Positions 33,982 to 40,146 of a stretch of 64,000 bases of DNA are shown piece by piece (the stretch's first letter is position 1; each line of letters opens with the position of its first letter). The position numbers were made by a program, and so were the translations under genes. The notes under the pieces were generated by a model. It was given only the letters and a program-made list of their open reading frames with translations. It made no database searches and was not told where the DNA came from. The stretch is from Chitinophaga deserti (GTDB taxonomy: Bacteria > Bacteroidota > Bacteroidia > Chitinophagales > Chitinophagaceae): contig NZ_QFFK01000003.1 in the NCBI RefSeq assembly GCF_003149455.1, positions 310,001 through 374,000 of the forward strand, written 5' to 3'.

Positions 33982-34836
33982 TTATTTTTTCCAGGCTTCC
34001 GCCGTTTGTTTGGAAGTACCCAGTCCTTCAATTCCCAGTTCCACCACGTCTCCCGGTTTAATGTAGATCTGGGGGTTGAAGCCCAGGCCAACACCAGCAG
34101 GGGTACCGGTAGAAATCACATCGCCCGGGATCAGGGTCATGAACTGGCTGAGGTAAGAAACGACGAAAGGTATGTTGAAGATGAAGTTGGAGGTGTTGCC
34201 ATCCTGCATGGTTTTACCGTTTAAGGTGAGCCACAGGCGCAGGTTGTGTACATCTTTAATTTCATCCTTGGTTACCATCCAGGGGCCGAGGGGCGCAAAG
34301 GTATCGCTGGATTTGCCTTTTACCCACTGGCCGTTTCTTTCGAGCTGAAACTCACGCTCGCTGTAATCGTTATGGAGGGAGTAGCCGGCCACATAATCCA
34401 TGGCTTCGCTTTCTTCCACATAGCTGGCTTTCTTACCGATTACTACGGCCAGTTCCACTTCCCAGTCGGTTTTCACACTGTTGCGGGGGATCACGAGGTT
34501 ATCGTTAGGCCCTACCAGCGAAGAGGTGGATTTAAAGAATACGATAGGTTCCGAAGGGATTGCGGCGCCGGTTTCACGGGCGTGGTCGGCATAGTTAAGA
34601 CCGATGCAGATGATCTTGGAAGGGCGTTGAACGCAGGGGCCAAGACGGGTGCCGGCAGGTACCTGCGGACAGCCGGCGCCATTGGCAGCCCACCATTTTT
34701 GCAAACGGGCAATACCGTCAGTTTCAAAAAAGCGCTCTCCGAAATCTTCTCCGAAAGCTGATACATCAAACATACCGTTGTCTGTTGCTACACCCGGTTT
34801 CTCTTCACCCGGCAATCCGAACCTGATTAATTTCAT
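33982..34836 (-). CDS. fumarylacetoacetate hydrolase-family enzyme, probable 2,4-diketo-3-deoxy-L-fuconate hydrolase
   Basis: A 284-residue FAH-family enzyme. KIICIGLNYADHARE near residue 76 is the family start, and WEVELAVVIGKKA and DYSEREFQ carry the metal-binding acidic residues; GDVISTGTPAGVGLGF is the conserved substrate loop. In oxidative L-fucose and L-rhamnose pathways this enzyme splits the diketo acid to pyruvate and L-lactate. It follows the lipoprotein gene after nine bases and precedes the mutarotase. Confidence 0.85.
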   Translation of the reverse strand: MKLIRFGLPGEEKPGVATDNGMFDVSAFGEDFGERFFETDGIARLQKWWAANGAGCPQVPAGTRLGPCVQRPSKIICIGLNYADHARETGAAIPSEPIVFFKSTSSLVGPNDNLVIPRNSVKTDWEVELAVVIGKKASYVEESEAMDYVAGYSLHNDYSEREFQLERNGQWVKGKSSDTFAPLGPWMVTKDEIKDVHNLRLWLTLNGKTMQDGNTSNFIFNIPFVVSYLSQFMTLIPGDVISTGTPAGVGLGFNPQIYIKPGDVVELGIEGLGTSKQTAEAWKK

Positions 34837-34845
34837 ATCCTTTGA

Positions 34846-35586
34846 TTATTTAACTGTTTTCATTTGTTTGTACCCGATGCGGCCATTCACGACCTTTACC
34901 TGGTAGATATCTTCTGTTTCTCCGTCTTCCATCTCCAGCCCTACCACGCAATGATCATCTGCCACTGCCATAATGTAAGGCTTGGTGCCTTTAGGCGTTG
35001 GCAGATCCACATCACGGCGGATGCCGCCGAACTCCATGTAAACTTTCACATTATCCGGAGTAGCATCGCGTAAGTCTACAATAAAGTCTGCGATGATTTT
35101 GCCGGAGGTGAGTTGCTTCTTATAGCTCGTTACTTTTTCATAATTATTGATGGCATCACCCAGCCCCATGTCTTTTTCCATATACTGGTAGATGCGCTGC
35201 GGGGGTGAAGGCACCCAGAGGATGCGGAGCGATCTGCCATCCTGCGTACCATGGTAATAACGGGTATCGCGGTTGGGCTTGATGAACCCGATCCATACGC
35301 TGTTGGGTGCATCCCACAGTACTTTATACAGCGAAGTATCTGTGAGGTTCTGCATCAGCGGGAGGTCGTTGAACGACTTCTCATATTTAAGCGAATCGAT
35401 GTTCCAGAAGAAGGTAACTTTCGAAGTGTCTTTCTCGCGGTCATCGATTTTCACCTGCAATGTTCCTGCAGGCTTGGCGGGCGTAACGGGCGCTTCGCCT
35501 TCGTGGTATTTTTTGCTTTTCTCATCTCCGGAACCTCCGCATGCGCAGAGGGTAAAGAGGAATATGGCGGGTATCAGTTTCTGCAT
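34846..35586 (-). CDS. lipoprotein of unknown function in the fucose operon
   Basis: A 246-residue lipoprotein: MQKLIPAIFLFTLCAC, acylated Cys about 16, followed by a Ser/Lys/Glu-rich linker. The mature part has a strand-rich pattern with many aromatics (VTFFWNIDSLKYEKSF, SVWIGFIKPNRDTRYYHG) and a middle helix KDMGLGDAINNYEKVTSYKK. I recognise no family. It lies four bases downstream of the SDR and nine upstream of the FAH gene, so it is surely co-transcribed with the fucose genes. A sugar-binding or sensing role at the membrane is possible, but nothing in the sequence proves it. Confidence 0.7.
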   Translation of the reverse strand: MQKLIPAIFLFTLCACGGSGDEKSKKYHEGEAPVTPAKPAGTLQVKIDDREKDTSKVTFFWNIDSLKYEKSFNDLPLMQNLTDTSLYKVLWDAPNSVWIGFIKPNRDTRYYHGTQDGRSLRILWVPSPPQRIYQYMEKDMGLGDAINNYEKVTSYKKQLTSGKIIADFIVDLRDATPDNVKVYMEFGGIRRDVDLPTPKGTKPYIMAVADDHCVVGLEMEDGETEDIYQVKVVNGRIGYKQMKTVK

Positions 35587-35589
35587 GTA

Positions 35590-36372
35590 TTAGTTGTTCA
35601 GTTTGATAAAGCCACCGTCGATCGGGTAATCGCAACCGGTGATGAATCCTGCTTCATCGGAACAAAGGTACAGTGCCAGGTGCCCTACTTCCACCGGTTT
35701 AGCCATGCGGCCGATGGGCTGTGTTTTAGACAGCTTTTCAAACATCTCGGCTTCTTTACCGGGATAGTTTTTGGCGATGAACCCGTCTACGAAAGGCGTA
35801 TGCACACGTGCGGGAGATACACAGTTTACGCGGATACCGGCAGACAGGTAGTCTTTCGCGGTGGAAAGCGTCATGGTCAGTACCGCGCCTTTGCTCATGG
35901 AGTAAGCGAAGCGGTCGGGGATGCCCACGCTGGAAGCGATGGAGGCTATATTGAGGATCACGCCGCCGCCCTGGGCTTTCATCTGCCCGATTACGGCGTA
36001 CATGCAATTGTACGTTCCTTTTACATTGACGTTGAAAACACGGTCGAAGTCCGCTTCGGCAGTATTTTCCAGGTTACCTACGTGGGCAATGCCTGCACAG
36101 TTCACCAGTATGTCGAGCCGGCCGGTAGTGGCCGCTACGTTTTTCATCACGGTGGTAACTGCAGCCTGATCCGCCACGTTTACACCATGAACGAATGCTT
36201 TACCGCCTTCAGCGGCAATTTCATCTGCCGTTACTTTACCGGCTTCTTCATTCAATTCCAGTACGTGAACGGTGGCGCCTGCCTGCGCAAAAACCTTCGC
36301 AACTGCCTGACCGATACCGCTGCCGGCACCGGTAATCACAGCAGTTTTACCATCTAATCGGAACAAACTCAT
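35590..36372 (-). CDS. SDR oxidoreductase, probable 2-keto-3-deoxy-L-fuconate dehydrogenase
   Basis: A 260-residue short-chain dehydrogenase, first gene of the operon. The cofactor site is TGAGSGIG (residues 14-21), Asn in NCAGIAHVG, Ser in NIASIASS and Tyr-x-x-x-Lys in YSMSK. In the oxidative fucose pathway an SDR of this kind oxidises 2-keto-3-deoxy-L-fuconate to the diketo acid that the FAH enzyme then cleaves. The call as this particular step rests on the neighbours; the fold itself is certain. Confidence 0.75.
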   Translation of the reverse strand: MSLFRLDGKTAVITGAGSGIGQAVAKVFAQAGATVHVLELNEEAGKVTADEIAAEGGKAFVHGVNVADQAAVTTVMKNVAATTGRLDILVNCAGIAHVGNLENTAEADFDRVFNVNVKGTYNCMYAVIGQMKAQGGGVILNIASIASSVGIPDRFAYSMSKGAVLTMTLSTAKDYLSAGIRVNCVSPARVHTPFVDGFIAKNYPGKEAEMFEKLSKTQPIGRMAKPVEVGHLALYLCSDEAGFITGCDYPIDGGFIKLNN

Positions 36373-36487
36373 CTTTCTGTTAATTTAAGGGTTCTAAAAT
36401 ACCTCAATTTGAACCAGTATTGCAATTCTTTTTTAGCCTCATTCTGTACTTTCTTGACTATTTTTAAGCAGATCTAAATCGATACTC

Positions 36488-37162
36488 GTGAAAAATCTAT
36501 TTATACTAAGCATTTTATTACTATCCACGCGCCTTTCCGCCCAGCAAATACCGCTTAACCAATACGGCCTCGCTGTGGTAAAAGATACGCTGACCTACCA
36601 GTCGCTGGTTAAAACAGACCCTTCGCAGGAGCTGGTGCGTGTAACGGCGATCCCTATTGATGTACGCTATGCCACAGACAGTAATTTTACCCGCACCGTG
36701 CTATACCCCTACCCGGCCGTTTACATCCGCCGCCCGGTGTATGAAGCGTTGCTGAAGCTGCAGGATATGCTGGAACCCATGGGCCTCAGCCTGAAGATAT
36801 ACGATGGTTACCGCCCTTACCGTGTTACGGAAAAGATGTGGGAAGTGGTGCCGGATGAGCGTTATGCCGCCGATCCTAAAAAAGGCTCCGGCCATAACCG
36901 CGGTGCGGCGGTAGACCTTACCATCATTTACGCCAAAACCGGTAAAGAGATGGAAATGCCCACGCCTTATGATGATTTTACAGAGAAAGCGCATCACAAC
37001 GCCCCCGGTGTAACGGCAGAAGCTGCGGAAAACCGCCTGTTGCTGCGTACTTTAATGGAAGCCCATGGCTTCGTGGCGCTGGAAACGGAATGGTGGCATT
37101 ATGCACTCAAAGGCGCCATCCGGTTTCCGCTCATGGATATACCGTTTGAGCACTTGCGATAA
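36488..37162 (+). CDS. D-alanyl-D-alanine dipeptidase (VanX/DdpX family, M15D)
   Basis: About 224 residues, starting with GTG at 36488 because no ATG precedes the signal peptide (KNLFILSILLLSTRLSAQ). GSGHNRGAAVDLT has the S-x-H-x-x-G-x-x-x-D zinc site, and ETEWWHYA has the catalytic Glu and third His ligand of the VanX family. It cleaves D-Ala-D-Ala in the periplasm, most likely for cell-wall turnover. No vanA, vanH, vanR or vanS is nearby, so this is not a vancomycin resistance locus. Confidence 0.9.
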   Translation: MKNLFILSILLLSTRLSAQQIPLNQYGLAVVKDTLTYQSLVKTDPSQELVRVTAIPIDVRYATDSNFTRTVLYPYPAVYIRRPVYEALLKLQDMLEPMGLSLKIYDGYRPYRVTEKMWEVVPDERYAADPKKGSGHNRGAAVDLTIIYAKTGKEMEMPTPYDDFTEKAHHNAPGVTAEAAENRLLLRTLMEAHGFVALETEWWHYALKGAIRFPLMDIPFEHLR

Positions 37163-37196
37163 ATTTTATAGTTTAACGGCCTAATAATTACTCGGT

Positions 37197-38030
37197 ATGA
37201 TAAGAACAACCCTCCTGATGACACTCGCCCTCGCCCTGGGAAGTGCCAGCTGCTCCGCCCAGAAAGGTGGCTGGATCAAGCTGTTTAACGGGAAAGACCT
37301 GAAAGACTGGAATGTAAAAATTACCGGTCACAACCTGGACGATAACAACGGTAACACCTTCCGCGTGCAGAACGGCAACCTCGCAGTGTCTTACGAAAAC
37401 TACGATGCCTTTAACGAACAGTACGGGCATATCTTCCATAAAAAGAAATTCTCCGCCTACCTGCTGGTGATGGAGTACCGCTTTGTGGGCGAACAGGTGA
37501 AAGGCGGCCCGGGATGGGCACTCCGCAACAGCGGCGCCATGATCCACTCCCAATCGGCCAAATCCATGGGTAAAGACCAGGATTTCCCTATCTCCATCGA
37601 AGTACAGCTGCTCGGCGGTACCGGCAGCGGGCGCCGCACCACGGCTAACCTTTGCACTCCCGGCACCAATGTGGTGATGAATGATAAACTGATCACCGCG
37701 CATTGCGTGGATTCCAAAAGCGAAACCTACCACGGCGAGCGCTGGGTAAGAGCCGAAGTACTGGTACTGGGCGATTCCATCATCAAGCACATCGTGGAGA
37801 AAGATACCGTGCTGGTTTACGAGAAGCCCCAGATCGGCGGCGGTAACGTATCCAATGCAGATCCTGCCCTTAAACAGGATGGCAAGCTCCTTTCCGAAGG
37901 CTACATCGCCCTGCAAAGCGAAAGCCACCCGATCGAATATCGTAAAGTAGACCTGTTCGACCTCGCCCCTTACATGAAAGACAAAAAGAAGCTCGAAAAG
38001 AAACTTAAAGAGCTTCAGAAAAGGAAATAG
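37197..38030 (+). CDS. DUF1080 (3-keto-disaccharide hydrolase-like) protein
   Basis: A 277-residue exported protein (MIRTTLLMTLALALGSASCSAQ; Cys19 could be an acylation site). KLFNGKDLKDWNVK near residue 29 is the standard DUF1080 beginning, and the LamG-like beta-sandwich continues with YLLVMEYRFVG and SGAMIHSQ. Family members hydrolyse 3-keto-glycosides or bind glycans. The end is a Lys-rich tail. It lies 34 bases downstream of the VanX-like gene and is followed by a terminator. Confidence 0.85.
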   Translation: MIRTTLLMTLALALGSASCSAQKGGWIKLFNGKDLKDWNVKITGHNLDDNNGNTFRVQNGNLAVSYENYDAFNEQYGHIFHKKKFSAYLLVMEYRFVGEQVKGGPGWALRNSGAMIHSQSAKSMGKDQDFPISIEVQLLGGTGSGRRTTANLCTPGTNVVMNDKLITAHCVDSKSETYHGERWVRAEVLVLGDSIIKHIVEKDTVLVYEKPQIGGGNVSNADPALKQDGKLLSEGYIALQSESHPIEYRKVDLFDLAPYMKDKKKLEKKLKELQKRK

Positions 38031-38048
38031 CAAACCAGTTTGCTCAAA

Positions 38049-38084
38049 AAAAGTCCCGGTTCCCTTCTGAGAACCGGGACTTTT
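38049..38084 (+). terminator. intrinsic terminator after the DUF1080 gene
   Basis: AAAAGTCCCGGTTC and GAACCGGGACTTTT pair perfectly over 14 bp with an eight-base loop. It is symmetrical and could work in both directions, though only the plus-strand gene leads into it directly. Confidence 0.88.
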
Positions 38085-38222
38085 CTATTTAACCCGGGGC
38101 GTACCCTTTCAGTTTTCATTTACATCCGGCCGCAAATGCCTGCTTATTTATCAACCTTCCCGCATGTTAGCCCTCTGCTAATGTCAGGACACCGTCATGA
38201 TAAAGGGTATCCAAAATAAGAG

Positions 38223-38341
38223 ATAAGCCGCCCTTAAGCCGCCTATAAGCCGCCCATATCCCGCCCATAAGCCGCCTCTATATAGGGGCGGCTTATCTAC
38301 GGGTTATCCCCGGGTTAACTACGGTTTACCCGCGGCTTTAC
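38223..38341. repeat. palindromic array of ten 11-bp units
   Basis: Five consecutive 11-bp units start at 38223, 38234, 38245, 38256 and 38267: ATAAGCCGCCC, TTAAGCCGCCT, ATAAGCCGCCC, ATATCCCGCCC, ATAAGCCGCCT. Nine bases follow (38278-38286) with the palindrome CTATATAG. Then come five 11-bp units at 38287, 38298, 38309, 38320 and 38331: GGCGGCTTATC, TACGGGTTATC, CCCGGGTTAAC, TACGGTTTACC, CGCGGCTTTAC, which are reverse-complement versions of the same pattern. The shared core is TAAnCCG; the inner units pair 10 of 11 bases. The 11-bp period is about one helical turn. The array fills the gap between two convergent transcripts, each with its own terminator. Function unknown. Confidence 0.85.
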
Positions 38342-38383
38342 ATAATCGTATATCTGACTGTTCCCGGCTGGAACCTTGCTTTG

Positions 38384-38426
38384 AAAAAGGAGCAGCCCGG
38401 GTACTGCTCCCGGGCTGTATTGCTCC
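38384..38426 (-). terminator. intrinsic terminator of the first SusC/SusD pair
   Basis: On the minus strand AGCCCGGG / CCCGGGCT forms the inner stem, extended by GGAGCA / TGCTCC, and runs into five T. It lies eight bases after the susD stop. Confidence 0.85.
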
Positions 38427-38434
38427 TGTTTTCC

Positions 38435-40126
38435 TCACTCGTATCCATTTGGTTTCAATAAAGGGTTCGTGTTAAGTGCCCTTCTGGGGATGGGGAACAC
38501 GCTGCGGTCTTTCCCGTCTACCGGTTTATCCCACCATTCGGCGCCAAATCTGTTCCAGCGCACCAGGTCGGCCCGGCGGTGGCGTTCGGCAATGAACTCA
38601 CGGCCCAGCTCAATCACAAACTCATCGTCTGTAAGTTTAGCGAGGTTGGTCACATAGGAATTTGCAGGCCATGCAGCGTCTGTATAGTTGCGTTTGCGCA
38701 CAGCATCCAGCAAAGTGGCGGCATCGGCTTTGGCACCTGCGCGGTATTTACATTCGGCCAGTGCGTAATAGATCTCTGCCAGTCTTATTTCCGGAGCGGA
38801 ATTGAACTGGAAGAAGCCCTGCGACATGGGCAGCCACGGGAATTTCATGAGCCGCACGCCGGAGTTCTCCTCCCCTGTCAGCACCTGGGAGCCTTCGCCC
38901 CAGCGGCCATTCGGTTTCTCGGAGAACCTCGCCACCTGGTCTACATAAACCAGCGGCTTGTCTTTGTATTCTTCCGTTCCGTTGATCTTACGGGTACTGT
39001 CGAAACCGAAACCTGCATTATTATTCCAGGCATATTGCTGGCCAATCAGGAAGAAACCTTCGTACTGTGCATCTTTGCTGGTGGTGCGGAAGGGTTGCTT
39101 GCGCTTGTCGCCCGCAGCATAGCGCTCATAGGGCATACCCAGCTTGTAGGCATACAGTGCTCCATCCGGGTTGCGGGATGGCGTGAGGTGAATACCGTTC
39201 CATCCACCCCAGTCGTTATCGAGGGAATAGCGGGCCTGATAGTGCATGGTAGCATTATACACCCAGCCCATTTCGTAAATGTTACGCGCATGGGGGAACT
39301 CGAAAATGTTTTCCGGAGAGCGGTATTCTTTCACACCCGAGCGGAAAGGACCGCGGTAATCGGTATCCAGTGCGTAAGTACCATATTTGCCATCAATGAT
39401 TTCCTGAGCCACGGCAGCGCATTCGTTATACTTAGGCGCACCAATCCATTTTTCCGCATTCAGGTAAAGCCGCACCAGCAATGCTGCTGCACCACCCTGA
39501 TCCCAACGGCCCTGACGGGTATTCTTAGGCAGCGAAGGCAGTGATTCTTTCAGCTCTTTTTCTATGTACGCAAACACCTGCTGTGGGGTAGACTGTGCCA
39601 CCAGTTCCTGCGGTGTTTCGTAAATGGGCACGGTGCGGAAGTAATCGATGAGGAAGAGATAGAACCATGCGCGAAGTACGCGGAGTTCAGAAAGGTGATG
39701 ATTCTTTTCATCTTCCGTCATACCAATGGATGGATAATTCAACGCCTTGATATCGCGCATAATAAGATTGATCTGCGCAATGCCCTGATATGGGCCCGAC
39801 CATGCGCCGTAGATATGGCCATCATCAGGAGTCCAGGTATGGCGGTGCAGCCGTTGCCAGTCGCCCCCGTCGTATCCGTGGATGCCTTTCTGGGTCCATA
39901 CCAGGTGGTCTGCGGTAAGCTCCGATAAAAGATACCGGTCGCCATCCCATCCGCACCAGTGGCCATGTTCATAAGGGCGCACCACAGCGGCAATTACTGA
40001 TTTACTATCTGTATAATATTTATCGGCCGGCAGTACATCGAACGGCTCTTCATCGAGGTTCGTACAGGAGGCGGCGGAGAATATGGAGAGCAGCAAAAGG
40101 CTGCCTATTTTGGTTCTGATGTTCAT
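38435..40126 (-). CDS. SusD/RagB-family nutrient-binding lipoprotein (pair A)
   Basis: A 563-residue SusD-like surface lipoprotein: signal MNIRTKIGSLLLLSIFSAASC with acylated Cys about 21. The N-terminal TPR-like helices (YGAWSGPYQGIAQINLIMRDI, LSELRVLRAWFYLFLIDYFR) and the C-terminal FIAERHRRADLVRWNRFG plus PIPRRALNTNPLL are standard. It caps the SusC channel and binds substrate at the cell surface. The susC gene ends 20 bases upstream. The sugar or peptide bound cannot be told; no enzyme genes accompany it. Confidence 0.93.
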   Translation of the reverse strand: MNIRTKIGSLLLLSIFSAASCTNLDEEPFDVLPADKYYTDSKSVIAAVVRPYEHGHWCGWDGDRYLLSELTADHLVWTQKGIHGYDGGDWQRLHRHTWTPDDGHIYGAWSGPYQGIAQINLIMRDIKALNYPSIGMTEDEKNHHLSELRVLRAWFYLFLIDYFRTVPIYETPQELVAQSTPQQVFAYIEKELKESLPSLPKNTRQGRWDQGGAAALLVRLYLNAEKWIGAPKYNECAAVAQEIIDGKYGTYALDTDYRGPFRSGVKEYRSPENIFEFPHARNIYEMGWVYNATMHYQARYSLDNDWGGWNGIHLTPSRNPDGALYAYKLGMPYERYAAGDKRKQPFRTTSKDAQYEGFFLIGQQYAWNNNAGFGFDSTRKINGTEEYKDKPLVYVDQVARFSEKPNGRWGEGSQVLTGEENSGVRLMKFPWLPMSQGFFQFNSAPEIRLAEIYYALAECKYRAGAKADAATLLDAVRKRNYTDAAWPANSYVTNLAKLTDDEFVIELGREFIAERHRRADLVRWNRFGAEWWDKPVDGKDRSVFPIPRRALNTNPLLKPNGYE

Positions 40127-40146
40127 GATGTGAAGCTTTTACGTGA

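Noticed and set aside
33049..34224. A 391-codon plus-strand frame across the lactonase, mutarotase and FAH genes
   Set aside because: It crosses three well-supported genes on the other strand and has no motif.
36488..37162. Vancomycin resistance cluster
   Set aside because: Only the VanX-like dipeptidase is present; vanH, vanA and the VanR/VanS regulators are absent, and the protein has a signal peptide, consistent with a cell-wall turnover role.
38223..38341. CRISPR array
   Set aside because: Units are 11 bp and directly adjacent, with no spacers, and orientation flips in the middle; no cas genes in the window.
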